Assembly (NCBI GenBank): GCA_964020155.1
Contig: OZ026554.1
Span: forward strand, 780,001 to 844,000
Source: Chondrilla cf. caribensis
Taxonomy: Eukaryota; Porifera; Demospongiae; Chondrillida; Chondrillidae
Reading direction: 5' to 3'
DNA length: 64,000 nucleotides
Shown here piece by piece: positions 1 through 18,695 of the stretch. Under the pieces are notes generated by a model that did not search any database, had not been told where the DNA came from, and saw only the letters and a program-made list of their open reading frames with translations. Within the stretch, counting starts at the first letter, position 1. Each line of letters opens with the position of its first letter. Position numbers and translations under genes: made by a program.

Positions 1-4
1 GTAG

Positions 5-1654
<1,650 letters not shown>

Positions 1655-2280
1655 ATTTTGGAGGGTGTCTGACTCACACACTACTACGGTGTTTGCAGTT
1701 ATAATTATAAACAGGTAACATGGTATCAGTAGATTATGTAGATTTGTGCCATGTACATACATGCATAATTCTAAATACAGAATTTAGCTATCTTATTGTT
1801 ATCGTTGTAATAGTTGATAATTAATGTTCAATAACCTTGTAGCTATATAGCTAGCTAGCTAGCAAATAATTATTTGACAAAATATGTATTATGAACATGC
1901 ACCAGGAAAGACTTGGTGTGGTAGTTTCAATGATGTTCGTGGCTATGTAGTCAACTAGATCTGTGTGGCCCAGATCAAGTCACGTTTATAAGTATAGTAA
2001 GACCCATAATAACGGCCACGGACACGTGACTCTATAACAATAGGGTTGTCCCCCTGGATGGGCGTGTTCGGGTTTCAAGTTTCTGTAGAAAGTAGTAGTT
2101 CTGTAGTAGCCGATCGGACTGCAATTCTGTAGAAAAACAAGATGATAGTAATATGCATAAACCTGATTCTCTGGAAAAACCAAACCAAATTGTTTCTACA
2201 AAAGCTGATACGGAAAGTCAAAGAAGCAGTCGACGAAGACTTTGATATCTGTATAGAAATCCTCACGTTCAACATTTGAA
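1655..2280 (+). promoter_or_regulatory. OAS-A to OAS-B intergenic region, putative OAS-B promoter
   Basis: This 626-bp gap between the OAS-A stop and the OAS-B start must hold the end of A and the promoter of B. I see AT-rich sequence, a short TAGC run (about 1845-1863) and, near 2071-2083, two GTTTC half-sites three bases apart, close to but not matching the interferon-stimulated response element spacing. No TATA box could be placed with confidence. Confidence 0.35.
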
Positions 2281-4705
<2,425 letters not shown>

Positions 4706-4959
4706 ACAAAGAACAAACAACAGCTACTCGTGTGTGCATACACTCTATTATAATAATATTATGTGTGAGCTGATTAGCTATGTAGTATATTTGAAAGTTC
4801 AATACTGTATGACGTTTGTTTGTTACAAGATGAGTTTGGGGTTGTTTTCAATAATTTACATATGTCACAATTGCAAATAATTTAATTGTAAAATTTCAAC
4901 TGAAATGATTGGCTTCATCAGGCATGTCATTACAAAGCTAATTTTACCTGTGTGTGTGA

Positions 4960-5731
<772 letters not shown>

Positions 5732-5914
5732 TATATGTACATATGTAGACATGCACCCATGTTTACATTGCATATAATGTGCATGTGTCTCAACATTTTA
5801 CAAATTGGGACACACTATCAGTACCATGCGCAATAGGTAAAATATTGAGCAGGACAGTAAATCTCACTCCACTTTCCAGTAAGGTTTGTATTCTATTCTT
5901 TACTTGACAAACAG

Positions 5915-6045
5915 AACTGCACCTGGTGTGTTCTCTACATATGGGGTGTGCATCCATTGAAATGTGGACACTGATCATGCCTTACATTTTGGATCCAGCC
6001 AACCCAATTAATGACATCTACATTTCTAGTGTAGCTCACTACTGA
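5915..6045 (+). pseudogene. OAS terminal-exon relic
   Basis: The frame ending at the TGA at 6043-6045 reads PYILDPANPINDIYISSV, aligning with PYVLDPADPFNNLYETGV of OAS-B and the matching region of OAS-A. The frame stops soon after, missing the usual 25-30 C-terminal residues, and no other OAS exons are seen nearby (upstream is the TG array). I read it as the remnant of a third tandem OAS copy; it could instead be a displaced exon of a rearranged gene. Confidence 0.6.
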
Positions 6046-6617
6046 GAATCCTGTTTTGCTCAAAGAGCTTGTACCTACGACCATACTTTAGCCTTTTATA
6101 GCAAGTCCATACAATGACTGCAATATAGTAACTCTAGGTTTGGGTCTATAGTTGTACATATGTAAGAAGCTACCAGTCTAGATCTTGTATTATGCAGAAT
6201 ATAAATCTCCTTGTGTAGTGAATAATTAATACATTATGTACTTAAAACATAACTACATGTATATATCTTCTTTTTCTCTAGTGAATCAATAGTGATAGTT
6301 TCATTGCATGAATAGAATGATTTTCCATGAATGTATGAACATCTATATCCTTGATATATCAAATTTTATTATACATTACCCGAGAATTATGCAACAACAT
6401 TATAATTCATTGCTAACATTAATTAATATTTCTTTATAATGCATGTGTCATACATATATACCCAGCTAACACTCTGAATGTGTGTTAGAATATGTATGAC
6501 AATAATATTAGCACATCTAATATTCGGATATAGTAATATTTCTACTAAGCCTACGTGATGCAAAAATCAGTTATTCCTGCATAGCTCCATCAGAGCAGTG
6601 TACAGCTGTACGTCTCC
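6046..6617. other. AT-rich spacer, no gene seen
   Basis: Between the OAS relic and the VWA1 stop. No ORF, RNA gene or clear repeat found. Confidence 0.6.
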
Positions 6618-8495
<1,878 letters not shown>

Positions 8496-9589
8496 TTCTG
8501 GACAACTTTGTTGTTGACAGCTACCTTAAGCTTCCTTAAAATATAACGTCTCTTTTATACCCTCCTAGGTCCATTTGTGTGGCTTACTTTCCCAAAACAG
8601 TGATGTTTATTAGCAGCCAATCAGATTAATGCAGTTGACATGTATGTTCCTCACCAAGGAATGTCTAAATAAGGTTCCAATCTTCCCCAAAGCCTTTGCA
8701 ATATGGGGTGATATTCAGTGATGTAATGTTGGCCTGTACATATGGAGAGTTCACACATGGTATGGCTTTTGTTAAGTATGCTTCCACCCTGGTGTAGGGT
8801 TACCCAGAAAAGCTTCCAGTGCTGAGGAATTGACAACACTGCATAAACACTGGTGGAAATATTTCAGTTTAGCTATTTATGGCAGAATTGATGACTTGCA
8901 TGCACCACCACATTTGGTATGCAATTGCCACCAGGAATTTAATTTTTCCATCATTGGCTACTAATAAGAAAGACACTTCAATAAATGGAATTATGCCTTC
9001 CACAAGCAAACATGTATGGATGTCAAGTGATTGAATGTAATGCAATTACAGCAAGGCCACATTATTAGTCAGCCTCACTAACCTTCTGAAGTGAACAAAT
9101 TGGGGCTCTTAATACTTCAATTACAGAGTCCCTTTTACTAACTTTCAAGCATAAATATCATCATTACATACTAAAAAGACTTATTGTGCCTTCTATCTCA
9201 ATGTCTTGCCCTAATACACATGCAATGTAGCAATCACATTCCAACTTTCATCGTAGCATATGGTTTGCTTCATATGCATTTTGCAAAACTGTATAATGCA
9301 CTTTACTATAGTGTATGGAATATATTGATATATTGCCATATTTTGAATGGAATGATGTATTTGTGCATCTATCAACAACATTAGAATGAGAGAAAGGTCC
9401 CAAGTATATGTGATAAGTAGTCTCAGCCCATCTCCATGTACATGTACACAAGTATCATTATGTGTTCTGTGTGGCTTTGCTGATCGTGACTAGCTGCTGG
9501 TTGGCTGTAACCACATCCCTATGGAGCTTCAGGAATCCTAAGCAATACAAGTCATGTGAGGAGATAAGTTCATCTATGAATCACTCCAA
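8496..9589. other. Spacer upstream of VWA1, no gene seen
   Basis: Contains the presumptive VWA1 promoter (minus strand). No convincing coding exon on either strand. Confidence 0.5.
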
Positions 9590-10110
9590 AGGGTTCACCT
9601 TGCAGTTGTTGTTGAGTGCCTAAAATGGTAGCCCACTTGGCCAAAGGGTTCACCAAGCTGAGTGCCTAAAATAGTAGCCCACTAGGCTGAAGGGTTCACC
9701 AGGTTGAGTGCCTGAAATAGTAGCCCACTGGGCTGAAGGGTTCAACAGGTTGAGTGCCTGAAATAGTAGCCCACTGGGCTGAAGGGTTTACCAGACTGAG
9801 TGCCTGAAATAGTAGCCCAGGTCATTGGACTGAAGGGTTCACCAGGCTGAGTATCTGAAATAGTAGCCCAATGGGCTGAAGGATTAATGTCTGGCATGTA
9901 AAATGATGGCCCACTGGACTGATTAACATTGAGGTGCCTTTAATAGTAACCCACTGGGCTGAAGGGTTAACAGTTGAGGTACCTTCAATAGTAGATCACT
10001 GGGCTGTTGGGTTCACCATCAGGGTGACTAAAGAAGTAGCCTACTGGGCTGCAGGGTTCATAGTTAGGCCCAGGGCGTCTATAGAGTAGTAGCCTACTGG
10101 GCTGAAAGCT
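9590..10110. repeat. 46-bp minisatellite
   Basis: About eleven diverged head-to-tail copies of a roughly 46-bp unit (AGGGTTCACCAGGTTGAGTG followed by CCTGAAATAGTAGCCCACTG and GGCTGA). Central copies are nearly identical; outer copies are degraded. No long reading frame crosses it. Confidence 0.9.
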
Positions 10111-10777
10111 TCAAGTAAAATTAATATTAAAACCCTAGGCTATATAGGACTACCTCGAACTGGATCCAAGCTAGACTGTCTTTTGCTATAATTGGAGGTT
10201 AAGGTTAAGGAAACTTATTTGAACTGGGAAGGTCTTTAGCCAGAGGGTACTATATAATTAAGGCACCCAGTAGTTGAAATGTTAAAGCAACTAATCGCTG
10301 TATTATATGGGGATGTAGAAGGAAATGGGGATTGGGACTTAGAATGGATGATGGTGCAGGGATAACCCTGGAATAGATTTTATCTGTTAATGGGGATTAA
10401 TGCTATTTTTTCATATTATGCAATACTATTATGTACGTAATAACGATAATAATATAGTATAAATTCATATTATATTATTATTTTAGTGATTATTATGTAT
10501 GCGTTTTACTGATATATGTGTTAATATTGTGATCAATTATCTTATGACTGTATAACATTAAGTAGTACTATTCATTTATACGAGATCATTGTGATTCCCA
10601 TATGCACCACTGTATTAACATGTGGCATTAATTATTATTATACAATATTTTCAAGAATTAACATTGCACTGAAACATTATTTTATATGGAACTCATAAGA
10701 ACTGTTGTAAACTATAATATGGAATAGCATTACAAAATCTATAAATAGTAATGAACTACTATAATAAGTAGTTAAAA
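10111..10777. other. AT-rich spacer, no gene seen
   Basis: Downstream of the NHL gene (minus strand); very AT-rich from 10390 on. Presumably holds its 3' UTR and polyadenylation site. Confidence 0.5.
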
Positions 10778-13153
10778 TTAAATCTTACATTTCGGTGGAA
10801 TTTGGAAACTACGCTGGTCGATAAGAAGATAGCTCGGATAGAAATCGTGATAGTCACCAAAGGCCAAGTCCGTGCCTTCCCCCAAGGGAGCTGCTGTCTC
10901 AAAGAACACAAGAGGTCTGAAATTCTCCTCATCTGGAAAGGAGTACCAGGTCCAGAACACACGGTTGTCTGTAAGAGGACACACCGCAATGACAGTGTCG
11001 TTGAATGAACTAAGCCACTTATTACTGGTTATACTCCCCATGCATTGACACATGTCCGTCTTCATCCAAAAGGGATTGGGCATGCCGAAATCCAAATGCT
11101 TGATGCATTCTACGCTTCCATTTGGTTCTCTACTAAAGATGTATGTATGGCTGCCAATCAAAAGAGCCTTGTATACATTTGGAGACATGAGCATCCTTGT
11201 CATTTGTAATCTCTGGTCCCAGTTGTAAAGTATCTGACTGGGTAGAGGGTTGTATTTGTTCACTGGCAGAAAGGTAGCTGTCATGTAGAATTGACTAGGC
11301 CAAGCTGCTGGAAAACCCTTCACTTTGCTGCAAGAGTGTGTAAATCCTGAAATGTTACCTGCGGGAAATTTCTGATGTGCAATCTTTGGTTGCAGATCAT
11401 ACTTGGGATTGAAGAGTACGTCCTTTGCTCCAAGATGGATGGACAGTGGAAATATATCATGTGTTTGCCTCTCAGAGCGTACACTACCATGGCACGCTTT
11501 GATAATGCTATTTAGGATGTCCACATTATCTCCATATGATGCAAAGTTGATCATTGCAAATTCACCGAGAACAGGGATTTCACTTGGATTGGTGATGTTA
11601 TTTAAGAACATACGCCATGGTTGGTTGGTGTTTTTGAGGAACCAATACCATTCAGTGTATTGATATGAAGGACACTGCCAATACATTAGATCATGGCCAG
11701 CTACACTGGTTGTTCCCTGGCAGGTACAGTTATGTTTTGTTAACCATTGGCAATTTGAAGCAGGAAATGCCCAAGTTACATTTGATAATTGAAAACATTG
11801 TACATTGTCTTCACCAAGTCTTTTAATTACAAAATTGTTGCGTTCAATTGTTAAAAATTCCTTGGTAAAGCCCATATAATTAACCAGACGCACATACATG
11901 GCCTTCAGTTCCTCACTGTATACCATCTCTCCAGTGTACAAGTGGTCCACGTTAAATGTCGATAGGAGCAAAGTAGCATTCCAGCTGGTCGGCCATTTTG
12001 GTGGGTTTTTGTCCTTGGGGCACCCAACAAAGGAGGGTGGGGGAGGAGTGGCAGCCAGAATGTATTTTAGAGGTGAAATAGATCCAGGCAGTAGTGATAT
12101 ATACAAAGAATTGTCAACAGAATCCAATGTTACTGAATGAAGCATTAGTACCTGATTGTTAGCACCACTACTTACTTTAAGGGTCTTATTGCTGGGAACA
12201 AGCTGTTGTTTAAGTGCAGTTGAACATTTTTCGACCAATGTAGAGTGTGAACAATCCAATTCAGTAGACAAAACAAACAGACGAGGCTCTCCTATTGATG
12301 TCTTGGCTGTGAGCATCACAAGTAATGTCTTACTGTTGGGTGAGCTAATGTCAATCCCATAGATTAAAGAGTCATTGAAGCACTTCCACTCTCCAATATA
12401 ACTGCCATTACTCTGCACTATTTGCACTCGTTTGTTCATTGTATCCGTAATCCAGACTCGATCACATTTATCAACTGCCAAACTGTGGGGAAGGTTGAAC
12501 TTTAGAGGTCCATCACCCGGTGTATTGGCTGGATTCCATACATCACGTATAGACATGTAGCGATCGAGTACAACAATGCGATTGTTCAGTCCTCCCAGAT
12601 CTCCATCAGCAATATACACATTGCCTTGGGTATCCCAAACTATGTCGGTCACTTTGTCGAATTGGAGTGGATTCAGACTAGAACCCCCATTCTTGCTGCA
12701 GTGTCCAATGCTTCCAAGGAAATCCCCTTTATAAGTGAATTGCTTCACACAGTGTCCGTATTTCGTACCAGCTGTGAGTGGTGGTGCCATGTCCGTGATC
12801 CACACAGTAGCAGATGGAGGATTAGTGCCATTCAGCTTGATCGAATGAGGATAGCCGAGTGCACTGGTTTTCCAAGCGAACAAAAGCAATCCTGTTCTAT
12901 CCCAGACTGACACTGCCGGCTCAACTCGCTGTAGTACAAAAATGTGTCCTAAAGCCTCGTTGACGGCAACATCCGAAACGTTGGCAAACGGGAAGGTCCG
13001 GTTTCGAGCGAACTGGCGATCTTGTACGCGAATGGCTTCAAACCCGAGGTTTATGTCCCGTATCGGCTGCTTAGTGTCCGCCGACTGAACGCCGGGGCAG
13101 GTTCTGAGTACTATTTGAAAGATTAAAAGAAATCCGAACCGATAGTGCGTCAT
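10778..13153 (-). CDS. Secreted NHL-repeat protein, intronless (791 aa)
   Basis: Single uninterrupted frame. I start at the ATG at 13153 because it gives a clean signal peptide (MTHYRFGFLLIFQIVLRTCP); an in-frame ATG at 13219 would add 22 residues. The N-terminal third is a beta-propeller of NHL type: repeats near residues 58-90 (VSDVAVNEALGHIFVLQR), 100-150, 167-200 (VTDIVWDTQGNVYIADGD) and 221-255 (LPHSLAVDKCDRVWITDT), the pattern also seen in peptidyl-alpha-hydroxyglycine lyases. The C-terminal half is Cys-rich with many N-glycosylation motifs and a FPAAWPSQFYMTATFLP...YNWDQRLQMTRML stretch that resembles, weakly, ependymin-like beta-barrel proteins. No transmembrane segment or GPI signal seen. 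An extracellular glycoprotein; I cannot claim amidating-lyase activity. Lack of introns in 2.4 kb stands out beside the intron-rich neighbours. Confidence 0.85.
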   Translation of the reverse strand: MTHYRFGFLLIFQIVLRTCPGVQSADTKQPIRDINLGFEAIRVQDRQFARNRTFPFANVSDVAVNEALGHIFVLQRVEPAVSVWDRTGLLLFAWKTSALGYPHSIKLNGTNPPSATVWITDMAPPLTAGTKYGHCVKQFTYKGDFLGSIGHCSKNGGSSLNPLQFDKVTDIVWDTQGNVYIADGDLGGLNNRIVVLDRYMSIRDVWNPANTPGDGPLKFNLPHSLAVDKCDRVWITDTMNKRVQIVQSNGSYIGEWKCFNDSLIYGIDISSPNSKTLLVMLTAKTSIGEPRLFVLSTELDCSHSTLVEKCSTALKQQLVPSNKTLKVSSGANNQVLMLHSVTLDSVDNSLYISLLPGSISPLKYILAATPPPPSFVGCPKDKNPPKWPTSWNATLLLSTFNVDHLYTGEMVYSEELKAMYVRLVNYMGFTKEFLTIERNNFVIKRLGEDNVQCFQLSNVTWAFPASNCQWLTKHNCTCQGTTSVAGHDLMYWQCPSYQYTEWYWFLKNTNQPWRMFLNNITNPSEIPVLGEFAMINFASYGDNVDILNSIIKACHGSVRSERQTHDIFPLSIHLGAKDVLFNPKYDLQPKIAHQKFPAGNISGFTHSCSKVKGFPAAWPSQFYMTATFLPVNKYNPLPSQILYNWDQRLQMTRMLMSPNVYKALLIGSHTYIFSREPNGSVECIKHLDFGMPNPFWMKTDMCQCMGSITSNKWLSSFNDTVIAVCPLTDNRVFWTWYSFPDEENFRPLVFFETAAPLGEGTDLAFGDYHDFYPSYLLIDQRSFQIPPKCKI

Positions 13154-13255
13154 CACGATTCCTTTAATAATAACGCTGCAGAAGAGTGAGAGAAATTTAT
13201 ATGCAGCGTCGTGAAGCACGTGGCATCTAGTGATCTACGCCTAATGGAAGCGCTA

Positions 13256-13267
13256 TGACGTCACGTG
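13256..13267. promoter_or_regulatory. Overlapping CRE and E-box upstream of the NHL gene
   Basis: TGACGTCACGTG joins a perfect CREB/ATF site (TGACGTCA, 13256-13263) to a perfect E-box (CACGTG, 13262-13267), about 100 bases upstream of the preferred NHL start. Chance occurrence is possible. Confidence 0.4.
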
Positions 13268-13419
13268 TACACTACACTGCGCACTACATTTTGTATTACA
13301 CACTTGATTTCTGACTTCACGTCCCGTTGCAAGGAACACGAAACTCCCTGTAATTCCCTTACATGACGTAACAGGCCAATACAAATTGTAAACTGTAACT
13401 GACAAAGAATACAGTCCTT

Positions 13420-13800
13420 TCAACTTGAACTAGCCCATGGCTGGTCTCTGAGCATCTCTTGCATATCATTTACTACAAAAGCAGTGAACAAGATAAGAAA
13501 AGAATTCATTAGACTACTGTTAGCAATGAAGGGTCTCATAATACAGTTACTTTCATAGGTAGGACATCCATGAGTATACCTTTTCATTCTTTTATTCTCT
13601 CTCTCTTTCAGGTCAATAGCTGCAATGGATTGGCAGGCTACCTTGAGTATTAGTAAACTGATGAATTGCTTGACCACTGCTATTGGAAAGGTGATGGCAG
13701 CTATGATCTGCCATAGTCCAAGTTCGCGACCGAATAATGGAACTGTGAAAGATGCAGGGGATGAGCTCCTGTGTACTGTTGTGTGCATATGTGCGCGCAT

Positions 13801-13866
<66 letters not shown>

Positions 13867-15220
13867 AAGTGTCAATAACTTATGGAATACTTATGAAATC
13901 ACACTTGAAAGATTTCATAAGTGATGAATTTATACTCCACAACATCATCAAATTTCAAATCATATAATAAGCTGGGGTATACCATGGCATCACATGGCAA
14001 CCCACGACATGAAGACCCCCGTGGCCTGTTTTGGAACATTGAAGTAACTATCCTTCTTTTGAGGTCTCTCTTAACTGTTATTTAGGCAAGAATTGTCTGA
14101 CCCTACCCATTATCCAAACTTGCATGTAACCTCCTCACTTAGTGGCCCAGGAGAGTAGTAGAGCAAGTACAATGAAATGTAGAACACTTCAACACCATAA
14201 CTGAATATGTATAGGCCAGTCTATGCAGAGAGATAGAGAACACGAACATATCACAGTGACACACACAAATAACTCACACGACATCGAGTAACACAGTAGT
14301 ACACAGTAACACACACGTGAATGCAATGTACACATGAATAACACACATACCAGGTGTGTCAAAACATGTACACCTTTGAAACATCAATGGTGTGATAATG
14401 AAACACTAAGCTTGTACTGAACATCTCTGAACTCACCTCTGTGTAGTAAAACTGTATTATGTTACCCTGAGAAGACTTATGATCACGCTCCTTACAAATA
14501 GCAGAACTGTATGAAATCAACACAAGTATATATAATTGAAATCATATTGCATGCACGCACACAAGAATTACGGATCACATACATACAATATATACACTAA
14601 AATTTCAAACGTATATACAGTAAATTTGTGTCAATCAACCACCGCTTTATCCACCAAACCTTTCAATCTGCCACAATTTCCCAGAACCAATATAATGTAC
14701 AAGTACCAATGAATATCCAGTTAATCTGCCAAACTCGTTAATCCACCATATTCTTTGAAAACGAATTGTGGCGGATTAACGAGTATTCACTGTACACACC
14801 TGTACTCTCTGATCCATGTTCGAAAGATGTCTAAGAATCCCGTAACTTGAAAGCAGAAAGCATACTTTGGGTAGAGATGACAGAGATACATCAGCAGGAC
14901 CATGGTGGTACACCTACAAGGGATGAATTAGTGCAGCAGATCAATGCAACACGTGGTCAGTCAAACTGGTTATTCCCGAGCTAACCTGTCAATCAGTACA
15001 TCAAATACACCTCCAAACATGGTTGCTGAAATTACATGGAAGTAAGGAGCAAAGATACCAGTAATACATACCAATGTTGATGGAAGGCATATAAGTGTTA
15101 TATACCCAAAAAGCCTGTCATTGTGAAATCTTTGTACTGTATATCAAACATTGGGATTGATGTTGTAGCATAATAATTATATTACTATGATGGCCCATTT
15201 GGAAGTTGGATATCTCATCC

Positions 15221-15310
<90 letters not shown>

Positions 15311-15315
15311 AACCC

Positions 15316-15388
<73 letters not shown>

Positions 15389-15889
15389 ATACTTTGTTGA
15401 AAGAAACGTGCTGCTTTCCCATCCAACTCGTCCAACACGATATTACTCATCAAGAAACATATAGCACTTGTTAACGGATGTGTTGGCATCAGGTAGCATG
15501 ACACAAAGGTGAAAGCTATACGGAGGTACCCTGTAGGTTACAAAGTACAGTAACATTTTATGTGTTGATGACATGGTGTGAACGATATAGACTGAGAAGC
15601 TGATGTGGCACTGTAATCTATGCACACTACATATATACGGGCCATGTATCAGTACATACCAGTATATAAGGTGTGAATTATATCCATGTTAACAATAAAC
15701 TATATAGGTGGAGAACGTATATACACATAGTACTAGATCTAGAATATTCGAAGCGCTTTTTAGTATAAGATGACTTCAGCCGATGAATGTAATAGTATCA
15801 TACTGTTCATATGAGGTACAAAAACCCATAATGGGAGTATTCTTACCGATAATATTGGGTACAAACAGGAAAATATTTTCTTTTCTCAT
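13420..15889 (-). CDS. CDIPT: CDP-diacylglycerol-inositol 3-phosphatidyltransferase (phosphatidylinositol synthase), 7 exons, 265 aa
   Basis: Makes phosphatidylinositol from CDP-diacylglycerol and myo-inositol in the ER membrane. Minus-strand exons 15889-15847, 15530-15393, 15025-14986, 14913-14796, 14490-14437, 14220-14139, 13742-13420 sum to 798 nt. Exon 1 reads MRKENIFLFVPNIIG, like the animal enzyme's N terminus. Exons 2-3 give the complete CDP-alcohol phosphotransferase motif: D48-x2-D51-G52-x2-A55-R56-x8-G65-x3-D69-x3-D73. Exon 4 holds RCTTMVLLMYLCHLYPKYAF, exon 6 FYISLYLLYYSPGPL, exon 7 the last membrane helices and IAAIDLKEREN. The exon 4 donor is uncertain (GTGTGT or GTACAG; the latter keeps phase) because a MITE abuts it. 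The frame runs about 40 residues past the usual C terminus (about 213 aa in human); a possible donor GTATAC right after MKR could shorten or splice it. Confidence 0.9.
13800..13866. repeat. (TG)n microsatellite in CDIPT intron 6
   Basis: Pure TG run just upstream (minus strand) of the last CDIPT exon; the pseudogene copy has the same repeat at 18082-18131. Confidence 0.95.
14618..14792. mobile_element. MITE-like element at the CDIPT exon 4 border
   Basis: 175 bp with imperfect terminal inverted repeats (CAGTAAATTTGTGTCAATCA... and, inverted, CAGTGAATACTCGTTAATCC) flanked by TA on both sides, as for Tc1/mariner-type non-autonomous elements. The same terminus occurs in the element at 40199-40527. 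Confidence 0.65.
15223..15388. repeat. (AC)n microsatellites in CDIPT intron 2
   Basis: Two AC runs split by TCAACCCCTAC; the second abuts the exon 2 donor (minus strand GTATGGTGTG...). The duplicated copy has its internal deletion ending in this same repeat. Confidence 0.95.
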
Positions 15890-17835
15890 GACAAAGACGT
15901 TATTCGCGTAGTTAAGATACTCATCAGAGGAATCGGGTTAGTCTCGTACCCAGACCTGTCACGGCCTGCATGCGCGAAATTCCTGGGATATACGTGCGGT
16001 CGTCGGGCAGTTTATCCTATATAACAATGGCCGCGCGGGAAGACTGAAATGTAGCCGTCGGGATAAACTGTCGCTCCGGTTCTCTCGTACAAACTGGACA
16101 TTACAAAGTGAAAATCTATTACAGATAATTTATTGAAATACCTACAATACTTATAAATAAGTACAGAAATCGTAAATATACAGATGCAAATTAAGCAGTC
16201 GTAGTCTACCCTTGACTGTAAAGTTTTGGCCCTTTCTTTGACAGTGCTGAGTATAGAGATGATATTGTATTAAGCTTTCTGCATATGAACAGCACATGTA
16301 ATAATAGTTACATTGTACTGTATTATGCAATCCAACTTGCTCAATATGTACGTACCTTAAAAGGGATACAAATCTGCATATGCTCAAGTATACAGTGGAA
16401 CCTCTTTAGGACACATTAGGACCAGCTAATGTGGCCACTGTAGAGAGGTTGTCCACTATTCAGAGGTGAAAAATGTATTAGCTTTATAGGAAAGTTCATT
16501 TTTGGTGCCTAAGAGTGTCCTTTGTAGGGAGGTAATGTCTATGGTGTCCTGTATTGGGATTTTCATTTAGTGCAGGTTCAACTGTACGTACTTACGCAGC
16601 ATCAAACTGTGTAGGTACTGATGACATAGACTATTAGTGTACATGAGCTGGGGGTGCAGTGAACTTTATAAGAAAGGCTATTTGTACTAAGCAAGTTGCA
16701 CAGATAAGCACATGCAAATAATAGACTTTAATGCGTACATAAATATTGAATATATTATAAAATAATAGATTAGGATATTATACCATAAGGCATGGGTGAT
16801 GCCTTGCTAAGTAGTCATTGTTTTATTCCTGTGAGAGATTACATGATTGTTTCTTGTACACCTGACTTCCTTTTGATTTGGAATATAACATTTCAATGGA
16901 ATGTAAAAGGTTTAATGCTAAAATATGTTCAGAATGACTGAAATTGTGTACTCAAACACCAAGGCCCCATTCCACCATCATCTACATCTTGTCCTCCCAC
17001 GGATCGGATTACACTGGTTACCTCATTTGTCTCACATTAACTGTACTCATCACAAGGAAGCTGCTCAGCAAAGAATGCTGGGAGATGTTTACTTTTATGA
17101 GTGCTTAATGTAATCAGTGAACCTTTCTAATGGCAAATAATGCAAACCATTTACTAAGTACCATTCTTCCTTATAATCACCACTAATCATATCACGACCA
17201 TTTACATTGCACATGGATGCGACATACGTACATCTCAGACTAATATAGTAGTCTTGATTCTTCTAGGCAATGCACACAGCTTAGAATGCCATAGGTGAGG
17301 GTACATACAAGTATTTAGGCTACGCAATCATGTACTTAGATTAGCATTTGCTCTATATTCACTTAAAGTTACAGGTACAACAGTGAAGAGAAATGAAATT
17401 GAGAAATTTTCATTTCAGTGGTTTTAAAGCCAGCAGCGAGGAATGAACCTTTGAAGGGAATGTAGGGAAACTATATGCTTTTTGGTATTTAGTTGTTCTT
17501 TCAGATCCTTTGAAACGCCTTCACATTTGGTACATGAGGTTTTTGAACCAGGCATTGTGGTTTTGGTTGTTAGTGTCCACACAGCATCTCAAATCACGTG
17601 ACATCTACTGTCCAATGCCAAATGGAAACTATATGTTGTAATTCTCTTACATGACGTGATGTAACAGCCATACAAATTGTAAACTGTAACTGACAAAGAA
17701 TACAGTCTTTTCGACTTGAACTAGCCCATGGCTAGTCTCTGAGGCTTGTTCATCATTTACTAAAAAACAGTGTGGGAGATAAGAAGGAATATTAGACTAC
17801 TGCTAGCAATGAAGGGTTTCATAATTCAGTTATTT
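15890..17835. other. Spacer between CDIPT and its pseudogene copy
   Basis: Contains the CDIPT promoter side (a GC-rich stretch near 15950-16080), a 192-bp MITE, and duplicated flank from about 17640 that matches 13370-13420. No gene recognised. Confidence 0.5.
16393..16584. mobile_element. MITE-like element with CAGTGGAACCT termini
   Basis: 192 bp; left end CAGTGGAACCT, right end AGGTTCAACTG, inverted with one mismatch, flanked by TA on both sides. No coding capacity. Confidence 0.65.
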
Positions 17836-18078
17836 TCATAGGTAGCACATCCATGAGTACCTTTTCATTCTTTTATTCTCTCTCTCTTTCAGGTCAATAG
17901 CTGCAATGGATTGGCAGGCTACCTTGAGTATAAGTAAACTGATGAATTGCTTGACCACTGCTATTGGAAAGGTGATGGCAGCTATGATCTGCCATAATCC
18001 GAGTTCACGACCAAATAATGGAACTGTGAAAGATGCAGGGGATGAGCTCCTGGGTACTGTTGTGTGCATATGTGCACG

Positions 18079-18131
<53 letters not shown>

Positions 18132-18631
18132 AAGTGTCAATAACTTATGGAATACTTATGAAATCACACTTGAAAGATTTCATAAGTGATGAAATTACAC
18201 TCCACAATTGCAACATCATCAAATTTCAAATCATATAAGCTGGGGCATACCATGGCATCACTTGGCAACCTACGACATGAAGACCCCCATGGCCTGTTTT
18301 TGAACATTAACTATCCTTCTTCTGAGGTCACTCTTAACTGTTATTTAGGCACGAATGGTCTGACCCTACCCATTATCCTAACTTGCATGTAAACCTCCTC
18401 ACTTAGTGGCCCAGGAGAGTAGTAGAGTAAGTACAATGAAATGTAGAACACTTCAACACCATAACTGAATATGTATAGGCCAGTCTATGCAGAGAGATAG
18501 AGAACACGAACATATCACAGTAACACACACAAATAACTCACATAACATGGAGTAACACAGTGGCATGCAGTGACACACACCTCCACACACCTAAACACAC
18601 CTACAAACACACACCTACAAACACACACACC

Positions 18632-18695
<64 letters not shown>

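Noticed and set aside
9590..10110. Possible CRISPR array
   Set aside because: Units are contiguous and diverged with no spacers; eukaryotic minisatellite.
10802..12910. Several + strand frames of 68-94 aa inside the NHL gene
   Set aside because: Antisense shadows of an 791-aa gene; no start context or recognisable domain.
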